DNA of 64,000 nucleotides from Chitinophagaceae bacterium (GCA_016787085.1 JAEUVJ010000048.1:62001-126000), one strand, 5' to 3'; shown: positions 34,901-44,226, numbered from the stretch's first letter. Numbers and translations are program-made. Notes: generated by a model not told the origin, from the sequence alone.

Positions 34901-36514
34901 GTTTTCATCCGGTATAATGATGAGAGGAAATATCTCACTGCCGAAGCCCAGTTGAAAAGCATACTGGGAAATTATGACGTCACAGCAACCCGAAATACTG
35001 ACACAGAAGATACACTGAATCGTATCGTCTATTATGACGACAGCCAGGCCGGGGTGGCCACAGCGATAGCCCGTAACATAAAAGCCCAGCTTGGTATTGA
35101 CGTGGAAACAAGATATGTGAATCTGCCAGGAACTGCCACTACCTTGTTTTTATACTTCAGGCAGAGCCCTGTTAATACATGCACTGCTGCCAGCTTGCCG
35201 CAGGGATTGACGGAAATATGGAAAGGCGGCAGCAGCAACCGGCTTTTCAATATGAATGTCGCAAACAAGGTTATTTACTATTCTACTGGTGATAAAGCTA
35301 CCTATGGCACCTACCGCATCAGGGAAGTGTGCAGTGATGGAGCAGGTGTTTATCGGATCATTACTGCAGCAGATAACCAATACAGAGTTTTTTTCATCAG
35401 GAATTTTTCGGGTTCATCATTTAGTTTATCCGTATGCCAGAACCTGTATGCAACACCAGAACAGGCAAGGGATGTAACGGACGCCAATTGCCAATGGTCG
35501 AACGATATGGGACTGTATTATGAGAATAACAGCAGCCGTATTTATTTGCCCATACAGCCTGTCAGCCTTCAACCGGCTGAAAGAAGGAAAATAGAGAAGA
35601 TAGCCGATACGATAGTAGCTAATACCAGGAGCAATACACAAGTTAAAATAACAACAGCTATTTATGAGAACAAAAGTTATCTGGCCGCCGCTAATGAGAG
35701 AGTGGTGCTGGAATACCTGCCGGATAACGGCATTGCGTATGATCTGAGGAATGATGATTGGGTAGAGTTAAGACAGGCGGGGCCTTTTGACAGAAATTAT
35801 ATTACCGTCAGACTGCAGATCACTCAGCAACCGGACACTAAACCCGACCCGCCATTGGTAAGGCCTGATTGTGACAGGATATTCTATTCCATCAAAGAAG
35901 CCTTGAGTGTTGATCCGAAGGTAGTTTGTAACCTGCAGCTATCCAACCAGAACTTGTCAGCTATTCCGGCCGAACTAAGCCAGTTCGTTAATCTGCGATC
36001 GTTAGATATAAGAAATAACCGCTTAACTGATAAGGATAGTATGGAGTTATTTACAAAGTTTGTGTTTATAAAATCCATTCAATTTACGCCACAGATCAGG
36101 CCCACACCGCCGCAGCAGCAGTGGAAGCTTGTCAGCAAAGTAACAGTAAACAATAGGGGGATCCCCGACAATAACTTTGATAAGTTATTCGATGCGTTAT
36201 TTGAGGAACTTCGCCGGAATAGCCAGGCCCGCATAAAAATTGTGTCGTTTTATCCGCTAAAAGCCAGTTCTGCAGGAGCACAGCGGATCATTAAGGGTAT
36301 GGAAGAGTATCTTCAGAAGAACAAATGGGGTGATTATATCTATGGCCGGCGTGTGACCTTCGAAGTTTCTGATGATGTAGCGAAAGCTGAGCAGGTGTCA
36401 AGTATGATCTTCTTTAGCGGAGAACAGCCGGAGGTCAGCGTATATGGGCTTAATCTGTCCGCTAATTTTCGAACTACCTTACAGCCTGATCCACGTTCAT
36501 TCCGTACCAACTGA
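31910..36514 (+). CDS. Giant membrane protein with vWA-like domain (MoxR partner)
   Basis: 1534 residues, TTG start. The order is: an N-terminal helical domain (about 1-85; effector-associated-like), TM1 (about 119-138), a beta-rich PKD-like ectodomain (about 160-350; YSYVWTVTND), and TM2 (about 377-397). A vWA-like domain follows (about 480-620; ADFLLFVDTEYPDS, TILFLFTDG) whose first MIDAS site lacks DxSxS, then a helical region and TM3 (about 877-897). The C-terminal part has an OmpA-like SYLAAANERVVLEYL stretch and one to two leucine-rich repeats (NLQLSNQNLSAIPAEL, LRSLDIRNNRL near 1340-1370). It should anchor the MoxR system in the membrane. The final codon abuts the mqnE stop codon. Confidence 0.8.
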   Translation: MSAPASISFPLSGLISILQGEGFEISTRTILDLQKVIAHLDENHVQDTAHLKFLLSPLISRNKEEQEKFYQLFDQYEEKIKADVKEDLDTGTDKGIGIGIAKPSDPPGISNKKQKRIRNYILLATGIGLLAFLIWLLLHRKDDQVVPDGPAISISRENQSDDSVAKAAIVNVYDEPPNEIVVNKPVTFYAYLADTIGGETYGVTWQINDSVFGGTARSVEKIFSKPGDYVIKAFCGNNGKIVAQTETGIRVLCEMPPWVKIERDSAASKVVNGKAERVYRAKFINPGDAKHYSYVWTVTNDTTSTRSDQPVLNYSAHWLSSYKVGLVVKGHVNPECAAYQAADSSVFEFSEEPELTLNAEGMTPLQPKKKTNDAFWSRVLILCLLLPGVLVYRFYKEKLTGLVNKFFKPVKGIEKKVTVQLTEPYEIKFKPQEDKIARETAVSQLAETLRKRHSSDVFRLSIGKTIRQTIKKGGFPVFEFTPRTQPADFLLFVDTEYPDSHLLKLYRYVISCLKKEQVNLTAYSYYREPLLLSNESLNHLLIPAEKLARLYPGTILFLFTDGTSFFRTIDMRLQEKIVEKFKGWDTKLIFTSVAKKDWGSREMQLYQAGFTVVPADVNAHQLISDEINNMIDRQKLKKTVIPDTYSSRLVNFNEWKEVKQYLHDACIQNNTVLAGETGYQLLKEWLCATAVYPKVNWEVTIAAGKAIEQTKCSPGQLVNYSNLLVLGRIQWLKDGHLTDTMRIEMLKELDPATEILAREAISHLLEEIKEDIPASSAVYGEYDLQRATNRFLVRSYREGEIGFEDSDYIAVKEYADKGRLDEPAEIYLNEPLANTPLTESGQTVPLEKYIVKKEDQRRVHAEQLHREFRQTKRSLQWKAAAGLAAMVITGIVLLTEVFNFKPLIPSVIADRVLRFSGNGSQGLEVDRLSVIMGGEQYYAEKEGTDSFRIKDLPVDSSLYSTIHITVNSGEELNFSNTFNPGFESYEVSLTGPQALLPVFIRYNDERKYLTAEAQLKSILGNYDVTATRNTDTEDTLNRIVYYDDSQAGVATAIARNIKAQLGIDVETRYVNLPGTATTLFLYFRQSPVNTCTAASLPQGLTEIWKGGSSNRLFNMNVANKVIYYSTGDKATYGTYRIREVCSDGAGVYRIITAADNQYRVFFIRNFSGSSFSLSVCQNLYATPEQARDVTDANCQWSNDMGLYYENNSSRIYLPIQPVSLQPAERRKIEKIADTIVANTRSNTQVKITTAIYENKSYLAAANERVVLEYLPDNGIAYDLRNDDWVELRQAGPFDRNYITVRLQITQQPDTKPDPPLVRPDCDRIFYSIKEALSVDPKVVCNLQLSNQNLSAIPAELSQFVNLRSLDIRNNRLTDKDSMELFTKFVFIKSIQFTPQIRPTPPQQQWKLVSKVTVNNRGIPDNNFDKLFDALFEELRRNSQARIKIVSFYPLKASSAGAQRIIKGMEEYLQKNKWGDYIYGRRVTFEVSDDVAKAEQVSSMIFFSGEQPEVSVYGLNLSANFRTTLQPDPRSFRTN

Positions 36515-37666
36515 TCAGTTCAATGCCGGATCGGTTTCAATGTTGTTCACATCTACGCTGCTGTAATCTTTGATCACATTATACAACGTACCCCTTTCCA
36601 CAGGTTTTCTTTTGGCTTGTTTGATCAACGTAACTAACTGGGCCGTGCTCATCGCCGGATTTTGTTCTTCCGAACCGGCCATGGAGTAGATCTTCGTGGT
36701 GTCATCTATCGTTCCGTCAATATCATTGACGCCGAAAGACAAAGTAAGTTGTGCGTTTTGCCGTCCCAGCATCGGCCAATAAGCTTTGATGTGTGGGAAA
36801 TTGTCTAAATATATGCGGCTGATGGCATACATTTTCATGTCTTCAGCCACACTTACTTCCGGAATATTACTCATATCATTATCCTTATTCCGGAATTTTA
36901 GCGGGATGAATGTATTAAAACCGCCGGTGCTGTCCTGCAATTCCCTTAACCGGCGCATGTGATCAATGCGGTGATGATATTTTTCAATATGCCCATAGAG
37001 GAGAGTGGCATTGGAGTGCATGCCAAGCCTGTGCGCTGTTTCATGTATTTGCAGCCATCCTTCGGCATCTACTTTATCGGCGCATATCTGTTGTCTTATT
37101 TTCGGGTCAAATATTTCAGCGCCACCCCCCGGCAACGAGTCAAGTCCGGCTTCTTTTAAATACTTCATTCCATCTTCTATACTCATTTTCGCCTTGCGAA
37201 ACATATAGTCGAGTTCTACTGCTGTAAAACCTTTGATGTGCAGCCCCGGCCGGTGTGCTTTTATCTTTTTCAGCAATTCTGCAAAGAACTCCAGGTTCAT
37301 TTTAGGATGGACGCCGCCTACAATATGTACTTCCGTCACCGGTTTGCCGTCGTAACTCTTCACTATATTCATCATTTGCTCCAGGCTGAGTTCCCAGCCT
37401 TCATCCCGATGGGCATAGAGCCGGCTGTATGAACAAAAATTACAACTGAATACACATACGTTGGTTGGCTCAATATGGAAGTTACGGTTGAAGTAAGTGG
37501 TATCGCCGTGTTTGCGTTCTCTTACCAGGTTGGCCAGGCTACCTGTAAGACCAAGGCTTGCTTTTTCAAATAAAAGAAGGGCTTCTTCGTCACTGATACG
37601 GGTACCGGCTATTACTTTTTCCCGGATGGCTTCTAATTCGGGCGACAAATTACTGGCAGGGGTCAT
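36515..37666 (-). CDS. mqnE: Aminofutalosine synthase (radical SAM)
   Basis: 383 residues with the radical-SAM cluster motif CVFSCNFC near residue 70. MqnE joins a chorismate-derived enolpyruvyl ether with SAM-derived adenosine to make aminofutalosine in the futalosine route to menaquinone. MqnE rather than MqnC is favoured by GMHSNATLLYGHIE and FIPLKFRNKDN; the paralogue MqnC has ATMMFG and FI.W.FQ at these positions. It converges on the conflict-system gene with zero bases between stop codons. Confidence 0.9.
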   Translation of the reverse strand: MTPASNLSPELEAIREKVIAGTRISDEEALLLFEKASLGLTGSLANLVRERKHGDTTYFNRNFHIEPTNVCVFSCNFCSYSRLYAHRDEGWELSLEQMMNIVKSYDGKPVTEVHIVGGVHPKMNLEFFAELLKKIKAHRPGLHIKGFTAVELDYMFRKAKMSIEDGMKYLKEAGLDSLPGGGAEIFDPKIRQQICADKVDAEGWLQIHETAHRLGMHSNATLLYGHIEKYHHRIDHMRRLRELQDSTGGFNTFIPLKFRNKDNDMSNIPEVSVAEDMKMYAISRIYLDNFPHIKAYWPMLGRQNAQLTLSFGVNDIDGTIDDTTKIYSMAGSEEQNPAMSTAQLVTLIKQAKRKPVERGTLYNVIKDYSSVDVNNIETDPALN

Positions 37667-37703
37667 ACATTAAATTCAGGAGGCAAAGTTACGCAATGCA
37701 CAT

Positions 37704-37736
37704 AAAAAAGCCTTCCGTTTATGAACGGAAGGCTTT
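37704..37736 (-). terminator. Terminator downstream of the M43 metalloprotease gene
   Basis: A perfect 13-bp stem (37707-37719 with 37724-37736) and TATG loop. On the minus strand it is followed by T-rich sequence. It also lies just upstream of mqnE, separating the two minus-strand genes. Confidence 0.9.
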
Positions 37737-37761
37737 GGGTGTAAGATCAGTTAGCTATTTG

Positions 37762-40700
37762 TTAGTTTGATTTCATGACCCTGATCTGCTGATCCTTGCT
37801 CTTATCGGAATAACCCAGGTTCACGATATAGAAGCCTGCAGATTTTCCGGTCAGGTCAACAGTGATCACATTGGAGCCGCTGCCATTGCCGCCGAATACC
37901 CTGTTCCATAGCAACTGGCCAGCACTGTTGTAAACAGTCACATAACGAAGGTCGGACGGAGCCTGTACCCACCAGAGGTTGAACTGCTCGGCGAACACAC
38001 TCGGTGTTACTATAAAACCGTCTGCCCTTAACCTGGATGGCAATGTACGGGTAGTGACATTTACATTATCAATGAACACGTTGTTCTGGTTATTGTTTGA
38101 ATTCCTGAAGACTACCTGTAAAGGTCCGTTAGGAGCGTAAGCCGTCAGGTCAATCGTTTCCTTTCTCCACAGGTAATATGCATTGGGAATGTATTCTGTG
38201 GCCACGGGCGTATTGTCATAAATGGTCTGCAGGGCAGTTCCCCATTTTTTATACACAGAGGTAAAAGTGTTGCCGCAATCCCTGGTCACCAATACTTCCA
38301 GTGTATCCATCGGGATGGTGCCTGTAGCAGCTACTTTGGTAGCAGCAGACAGATCAAAAGTGAGTTTTACCGAGTCAACATCGCTAAAGCTCAATACCGG
38401 TGAATACATAACGTCTCTTTGCCCTGCAGAGAGGTATCCGAAGTTTCTCATAAAGGCGGAGCCATTGCTGTTGAAACCGGCTGAGGATTTTGCCCAGGTA
38501 GTGGATGCGTCAGCATTACTGAGCGCCCATCCTGACGGGATGAATGTACTTCCTTCGAAGCCTTCCACCAGCGGAGCGGCGGTTGTGGATACTGAGTAAA
38601 CTGTTTTGACCAGCGTATCATTGACGCGGTATTGGTCGCCGGTACCGCCAGCAGTGACCGGGTCAATAGTGTAAGCCGTAATAGCGTTGGCGCCGGTTGC
38701 CAGTGTCCGTGCAGTCAGTGCTACTGTTGCAGTAGCATTCGGGGCAAGATTTACACCTGTAACAATCGTGGTATCAGGTGTCCCCGTTCCAATCCTGTAA
38801 ACAACTTTATAAGCTGTTACTGCTTCAGTTCCTTTGTTGCGTACAGTCGCAGATGGTGTATAGGCAGTGGCACACTGGATATCCGGTGTTACGGCGGTCA
38901 CTTCCAGGTCTCTCCTGAATACAGGAGCAATATTGATATTATCAATGAAGATATTATTACCCCAGTCGTTCCTGTTCTCAAACTGAACGATCAGGCTGCC
39001 GCCGGTAAACGTATTGTTCAGGGCGATAGTTTCCGTTCTCCATTGTGCATCGGTTGGGTTTCTGAAATCTGCATCGCTGGCTCCTGCTGTAGCCAGTGTA
39101 GGGCCTGACTTGCTGTACACGCTGGTAAAGGTGGCACCACAATTGGTAGAAACCAATACCCTTAGTCTGTCAAATGCCTGGAAGCTGCCATCATCATAGT
39201 TTCTATGCGCCACATCAAACGTAATGTTTACGGACTCGGCATTTGCGGTATTTACAGGTGGCGCTGCCAGAATATCCAATTGTCCGACGGTATTATTATT
39301 ATAGTTGTCAATGAAGGCAGAGAAGCCGCTGGTCTTGCCCGGAGCAGTTCTTACCCACGTTATATTGGCATTCGGGTTTTGTAATGTCCAGTTGGTAGGG
39401 GCAAATGCAGCACCTTCGAATCCTTGTACCACATTGGGGAATGTGGTGGTAGCGATCGTAAAGGCCCTTGTCAATGTATCATTGGCTCTGCTGGCATCTA
39501 ATGTTCCTGAAGCTGTCAGCGGATCGGCCACGAAGAACTTGATCGAATGTGAGCCGGCTGAAGGCGTAATTGCCGGGAAGCTGGCCGTATAGGTACCGGT
39601 AGGAGCCAGTACCGTGTTGACAGCCTGTATGACAGGTGTACCACCATCAAGGGTATAACCTACCTTGAATGAGTTGACATTTTCATTGCTTCCGTTCCTG
39701 ACAGTAAACGTAGGTGCAAAGCTGGCGCACTCAAACGCATTTGGACGGGTAACGCTGTTCGCAACCATATCCACGAATGGCGGATTGGCAATATTGATAT
39801 TATCTAACCAGATCCTGTTGCCAAAGCCGGCTTTACTTCTGAATACGACAAATAACTGGCCGGTAAGGTCAGATGCGGCCAGGTTGATGGTCTCTGTTCT
39901 CCATTGGCCGCTGTTAGCAGGTGTGAACGGCGCTGCTGTCGTGAAACCCGGTATAGTAGCCAGGGTGGTACCACCCTTTTTAAATACTTCTGTATAAGTG
40001 TTGCCGCAATCTTTAGAGATCAGTATGATCAATGTATCGCTGAATGTGGCAGAGAAAGGAGAATAGGCTACGTCAAATTTGATCTGTGCAGCCGTTAATC
40101 CCGTAGTATTAATGATCGGGGAGCGGATATCATCGAACTTTCCGCCACCGTCGAAATCATAGTGATTGATAACAGCCGAGGTCACGTTGCTGGTACTGCT
40201 TGGTGGTGCGCCTGCCGGTGTGGCTAATTGCCATATCGGCGGTGTTCCGTTCGACTCAATAGTCCAGGGGGCTATGGACGGGTTGTCAAAATTTTGCGAA
40301 ACGGGTATATTGGCGGGACCGGCAATATTCAAATTCACCGTCACCGTATCGTTGGCAGGAACACCATCGGCCAATCCATTGGGATCGCTGGTAAACAACT
40401 TCAGAGCATTAGCGCCAATGGTTAGTGTAACGGCCGGTACGGCTACTACCGTGGTCTGGCCGGCAGCTAAACTAAGACCGGTAATGGTATTGGTGGTAGC
40501 AGGACCTGTGCCGATCCTGGAACCTACGGTAACAGACGTCATCGTATTCAAACCATTATTGGTGATCCTTATTCTTGGAGTAATGGTGCCTGGGCAAATA
40601 GGATTGCCATATGTGATAACATTACAGCCGGTTCCCACTTCACTTCCGCCAGGATTGATCACGGCTACAGGAGCAGCGTCGAGGCTAGGGCCACTGGCAG

Positions 40701-41820
40701 GGGGTAAACAACCAGGAGAGGTAAGATATCCTGCACGGCAGTTGGCCACTACCCATTCCATACGGGCTGCCTGTTTAGTGGTAAACATAGAATAACAGGC
40801 ATCATCCGTATAATCCATATAGTTCTGGTACTGAAAACCGGGAGAGGATGGAGAGCATGCATCAGTGCGTACACCACTTGGGCAACCACCTGTAGGAGCA
40901 GCCTGGTTAGGGGTATCCCCGATGGCCTGATCGTTGGCTCCACCAGCCAAAGTAGCGTCGGAGATTACACATGCCCCCGGCAAATTGCGGAAGTCTGAAC
41001 TTGTACATGCAGAACCATCATCGCCCCAGATATGAAATAAGCCGAAGTAGTGACCGGCTTCATGAGACAAAGTGCGGCCCATATTAAAATTAGGGTCAAC
41101 ATAACAGGGATTATTGGATGTGCCGATAATATCTGTCACCACACCTTGCTGCGACGCATTGGAGGTTCCCGGGAATGTGGCATAGCCTAACAAAGCGCCA
41201 CCGCCGCCTACCCAGACATTGAAATACTGATTAAAATCCCATACATCTAAACCACCCGCAGCAGTGCTTTTGATGGGGTCGTTGCTGCTGGCATTATAAG
41301 TGGTTGAACTGGATCTTCTTTCGATACCGTTTGTCGGTTGACCCGAAGGGGTTCTCTGGGCCAGGCAGAACCTGATCTGGCTATGCCCGCGGACAGGGTA
41401 AAAGTTAACACCATTTGTACTATCAGGGTTAAGACCTGAGTAGTCAAGGTTCAGGCGATCTACCTGTGCCTGGATGTCTGCATCCGAAATGATGTAAGGA
41501 TTGGGAAGAACAATGTGAAACACAATAGGAATGGTCACAATAGCATTCAGCCTGTTGCCAGAGCCGGCTTGCTGCCCACCCCTGTTTTGCTCCAATTGCT
41601 GAAGCAACATTTCATTGGCCTGTTTCAGGCTGGGGTTTTGGCGGTAAACATCTTCCAGGTGGGACATCGTTCCGCACCTTTGATCGTCAGGCTGTTTCTT
41701 TTCACGGGCTCCGGAAGCTGTTTCCTGCAGCTGTGATAAAAAGGTCGTTTGCTGCTGTGCAAAAACGGAAAAACCAAGTAATAAGAAAACCGTTAATGGC
41801 AGAAAAGTAGATTTTTTCAA
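37762..41820 (-). CDS. Secreted M43 (pappalysin-like) metalloprotease with T9SS sorting tail
   Basis: 1352 residues. A signal peptide ends at FAQ. The metalloprotease domain has the zinc motif HEAGHYFGLFH (near 252) and Met-turn region YMDYTDDACYSMF (near 335). Then come three tandem modules of about 287 residues. Each has a CARDB-like linker and a MAM-like jelly roll beginning FDNP.IAPW, FEGAAFAPTNW or FEGSTFIPSGW (about 510, 797 and 1083). A type IX secretion sorting domain closes it (about 1265-1352; FYIVNLGYSDKS). It should be exported across the outer membrane and act on extracellular proteins. Confidence 0.93.
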   Translation of the reverse strand: MKKSTFLPLTVFLLLGFSVFAQQQTTFLSQLQETASGAREKKQPDDQRCGTMSHLEDVYRQNPSLKQANEMLLQQLEQNRGGQQAGSGNRLNAIVTIPIVFHIVLPNPYIISDADIQAQVDRLNLDYSGLNPDSTNGVNFYPVRGHSQIRFCLAQRTPSGQPTNGIERRSSSTTYNASSNDPIKSTAAGGLDVWDFNQYFNVWVGGGGALLGYATFPGTSNASQQGVVTDIIGTSNNPCYVDPNFNMGRTLSHEAGHYFGLFHIWGDDGSACTSSDFRNLPGACVISDATLAGGANDQAIGDTPNQAAPTGGCPSGVRTDACSPSSPGFQYQNYMDYTDDACYSMFTTKQAARMEWVVANCRAGYLTSPGCLPPASGPSLDAAPVAVINPGGSEVGTGCNVITYGNPICPGTITPRIRITNNGLNTMTSVTVGSRIGTGPATTNTITGLSLAAGQTTVVAVPAVTLTIGANALKLFTSDPNGLADGVPANDTVTVNLNIAGPANIPVSQNFDNPSIAPWTIESNGTPPIWQLATPAGAPPSSTSNVTSAVINHYDFDGGGKFDDIRSPIINTTGLTAAQIKFDVAYSPFSATFSDTLIILISKDCGNTYTEVFKKGGTTLATIPGFTTAAPFTPANSGQWRTETINLAASDLTGQLFVVFRSKAGFGNRIWLDNINIANPPFVDMVANSVTRPNAFECASFAPTFTVRNGSNENVNSFKVGYTLDGGTPVIQAVNTVLAPTGTYTASFPAITPSAGSHSIKFFVADPLTASGTLDASRANDTLTRAFTIATTTFPNVVQGFEGAAFAPTNWTLQNPNANITWVRTAPGKTSGFSAFIDNYNNNTVGQLDILAAPPVNTANAESVNITFDVAHRNYDDGSFQAFDRLRVLVSTNCGATFTSVYSKSGPTLATAGASDADFRNPTDAQWRTETIALNNTFTGGSLIVQFENRNDWGNNIFIDNINIAPVFRRDLEVTAVTPDIQCATAYTPSATVRNKGTEAVTAYKVVYRIGTGTPDTTIVTGVNLAPNATATVALTARTLATGANAITAYTIDPVTAGGTGDQYRVNDTLVKTVYSVSTTAAPLVEGFEGSTFIPSGWALSNADASTTWAKSSAGFNSNGSAFMRNFGYLSAGQRDVMYSPVLSFSDVDSVKLTFDLSAATKVAATGTIPMDTLEVLVTRDCGNTFTSVYKKWGTALQTIYDNTPVATEYIPNAYYLWRKETIDLTAYAPNGPLQVVFRNSNNNQNNVFIDNVNVTTRTLPSRLRADGFIVTPSVFAEQFNLWWVQAPSDLRYVTVYNSAGQLLWNRVFGGNGSGSNVITVDLTGKSAGFYIVNLGYSDKSKDQQIRVMKSN

Positions 41821-42070
41821 AGCAGTATAGTTTTAATTTAAAAAAGGAAGTTCTCTCGTCCGAAAAGAGGCTACAATTATACAGAATAAAACAAACACCC
41901 GGAAAAAAATCTTAGCGGGATATACAGGGGCATTACTTTCTTATTTTCAATCAGTTTACCGTTCTCAGAGGCTATCTTAAACCCGGCTTGTATGGCAAAA
42001 AAATAATAACTGAAAATACCTATCTTCCGGTTGTTATTCAACGACTACTTTCAATCCAAAACTTCTGCTG

Positions 42071-43330
42071 ATGAATATTAAGTTTAGGCTGACCGTTCTT
42101 AGTTTTCTCCAGTTTTTTGTATGGGGTGCCTGGCTGCTGACGATCGGAACTTATTGCCTGAATGCTAAGGGGTGGAGCTTCCCTGAATTTGGCGCCATCT
42201 TTTCTACATTGGCCCTTTCTTCCATTTTCATGCCTGCATTAACCGGTATAATTGCCGACAGGTGGGTAAACGCAGAACGTTTATACGGCATTTTGCATAT
42301 CCTGTATGGGGCGGTATTGTTTTATGTGCCGCAGGTCAATGATCCGGATACATTGTACTATGTGATTTTTGCGGCTATGATCTGTTACATGCCGACCATT
42401 TCCTTATCCAATACCATTTCTTACACGATACTGAAGAATAATCATTATGATGTGGTAAAAGCATTTCCGCCGATACGTGTTTTTGGTACCATTGGATTTA
42501 TTGCGGCTCTATGGACCACTAATCTGTCAGGCAGTAAAGCCAATGCAAACCAGTTTTTGATTGGGGCCGTGGCTGCTATTCTTTTAGGGTTGTATTCGTT
42601 CACACTGCCTAAATGCCCGCCGCCGAAATCTATCTCAAAAGATGCTTCAGTTATAGAGCAATTGGGGTTGAGTGCATTCAAACTGTTTGCGAAATACAAG
42701 ATGGCATTGTTCTTTCTGTTTTCTATGTTACTTGGAGCTGCATTACAACTGACCAATATGTATGGCGATTCTTTTATTACCGGTTTTGAAAGACAGCCTC
42801 AGTATGCAGATTCATATGTTGTAAAATATTCTACCGTCATTCTTTCCATTTCACAGATATCTGAAACGGTCTTTATACTTACCATCCCGTTCTTTTTAAA
42901 ACGATTCGGAATTAAAAAGGTGATGTTGTTTTCCATGCTGGCATGGGTGTTGCGGTTTGGATTGTTTGCCTATGGCGATCCTTCTTTGTCCGGCACTGCC
43001 CTGATCGTTCTCTCCTGTATCGTTTATGGGATGGCTTTTGACTTTTTTAATATCTCAGGGTCCTTGTTTATCGAGACCAATACAGATTCAGGCATACGGG
43101 CCAGTGCACAAGGCCTGTTCATGATGATGACAAACGGTATTGGCGCCTGGCTGGGAAGTACGATCAGCGGATATGTAATTGGCAAATACTTTATACTGCC
43201 AAACGGAGACAGCGACTGGCATGGTATCTGGCTTAGTTTTGCGATCTATGCGTTAGTGGTAGCTGTATTTTTCACTATATTATTCAAACACAAACATGAC
43301 CCGAAAGCTATCTCCGGCGTACAACATTAA
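42071..43330 (+). CDS. MFS nucleoside/H+ symporter (NupG family)
   Basis: 419 residues with about 12 transmembrane helices. The N-terminal FLQFFVWGAWLLTIGTY and the ADRWVNAERL loop after helix 2 are typical of the nucleoside:H+ symporter family. Substrate is probably purine or pyrimidine nucleosides; this fits the nucleoside phosphorylase elsewhere in the window but the genes are not linked. It is divergent from the M43 protease; the 250-base gap shows no clear site except a TACTTTCA resembling a -7 box. Confidence 0.88.
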   Translation: MNIKFRLTVLSFLQFFVWGAWLLTIGTYCLNAKGWSFPEFGAIFSTLALSSIFMPALTGIIADRWVNAERLYGILHILYGAVLFYVPQVNDPDTLYYVIFAAMICYMPTISLSNTISYTILKNNHYDVVKAFPPIRVFGTIGFIAALWTTNLSGSKANANQFLIGAVAAILLGLYSFTLPKCPPPKSISKDASVIEQLGLSAFKLFAKYKMALFFLFSMLLGAALQLTNMYGDSFITGFERQPQYADSYVVKYSTVILSISQISETVFILTIPFFLKRFGIKKVMLFSMLAWVLRFGLFAYGDPSLSGTALIVLSCIVYGMAFDFFNISGSLFIETNTDSGIRASAQGLFMMMTNGIGAWLGSTISGYVIGKYFILPNGDSDWHGIWLSFAIYALVVAVFFTILFKHKHDPKAISGVQH

Positions 43331-43388
43331 TTTTTGAACAGGCAACGGATTTTTCACCCGTGTTGTCAGTAAGGACAAACAGGATGAT

Positions 43389-43835
43389 ATGAAAAGAATC
43401 CTAATCGTTATTGTTATTCTTTCTGTAGTGGCCGCTTCCTGCAAAAAGGAAGATAACACAGGGCCCGGTATTATCGGGCGATGGAAATTGGTTTCGGTTA
43501 CCGATAAGGTTACCAACACTACTTACTTCAAACCGGCAGGTTATAACAGGGACATCAAACTTACATTTACTGCCAGTTCGGTGTCAGGGCAAACCGGAAA
43601 AAACATATTGTCCGGCGGCCAATATTCATTCCAGAACGGAACAGACCTTGTGTTCGGTACGATAGGAAGCACCTTCGTAAATGAAGATGAGTGGGGCTCC
43701 ATGTTTCTTACGGTTTTGTACGCCTGCGGTTTGCAATCAGTATATCCCTGTGCTCCATCTAAGGTCACTTTTTTGGGCCCGACAATGAAGATCGAATCGC
43801 CGTTGAGGTACGATCTTGTATTGGCAAGATATTAG
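43389..43835 (+). CDS. Small lipocalin-like lipoprotein
   Basis: 148 residues with a lipoprotein signal (ILIVIVILSVVAASC). The mature part starts GIIGRWKLVSVTDK, the usual first strand of lipocalin-like domains in Bacteroidota. Two Cys later may form a disulfide. Ligand and role are unknown. A convergent terminator hairpin follows. Confidence 0.75.
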   Translation: MKRILIVIVILSVVAASCKKEDNTGPGIIGRWKLVSVTDKVTNTTYFKPAGYNRDIKLTFTASSVSGQTGKNILSGGQYSFQNGTDLVFGTIGSTFVNEDEWGSMFLTVLYACGLQSVYPCAPSKVTFLGPTMKIESPLRYDLVLARY

Positions 43836-43856
43836 TTCCGGCAACCTGCTACATAA

Positions 43857-43884
43857 GAATGCCCCGCCAACCGGCGGGGCATTC
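43857..43884. terminator. Hairpin between convergent genes (bidirectional terminator)
   Basis: GAATGCCCCGCC pairs perfectly with GGCGGGGCATTC around AACC. It sits between the lipoprotein gene and trxA, which converge. It has no long T run on the plus strand, so termination strength is uncertain. Confidence 0.75.
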
Positions 43885-43908
43885 AGCATTATACCTGTTG
43901 AAGGTGAA

Positions 43909-44226
43909 TTATATATGCGCTTCGATCTTTTTTACAAAATTATTCTTTGGCTGTGCGCCTACTAATTTATCTACTACCTGGCCATTTTTAATGAACAGGA
44001 TAGCAGGTATAGAAGTAATGCCATAATTCATAGATACCTGGGGGTTATTGTCAACATTTACTTTACCTACGTTCACTTTGCCATCATACTCCTTAGAGAG
44101 CTCTTCAATAACCGGCCCGATAGCCCGGCATGGACCACACCATTCTGCCCAGAAGTCCACTACGGTCAGTTTATCAGAAGCCAGTACATCAGCCTGGAAA
44201 TTGGAATCATTGAATTCTTTTGCCAT
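43909..44226 (-). CDS. trxA: Thioredoxin
   Basis: 105 residues of classical thioredoxin with the redox site WCGPC (near residues 29-33), preceded by VVDFWAE and followed by the cis-Pro region [11 protein letters not shown]. It reduces protein disulfides in the cytoplasm. It stands alone, downstream of dnaE on the same strand with a 144-base gap containing no clear signal. Confidence 0.97.
   Translation of the reverse strand: MAKEFNDSNFQADVLASDKLTVVDFWAEWCGPCRAIGPVIEELSKEYDGKVNVGKVNVDNNPQVSMNYGITSIPAILFIKNGQVVDKLVGAQPKNNFVKKIEAHI

Noticed and set aside
36515..37666. MqnC (cyclic dehypoxanthinyl futalosine synthase)
   Set aside because: Motifs ATLLYGHIE and FIPLKF fit MqnE better than MqnC.
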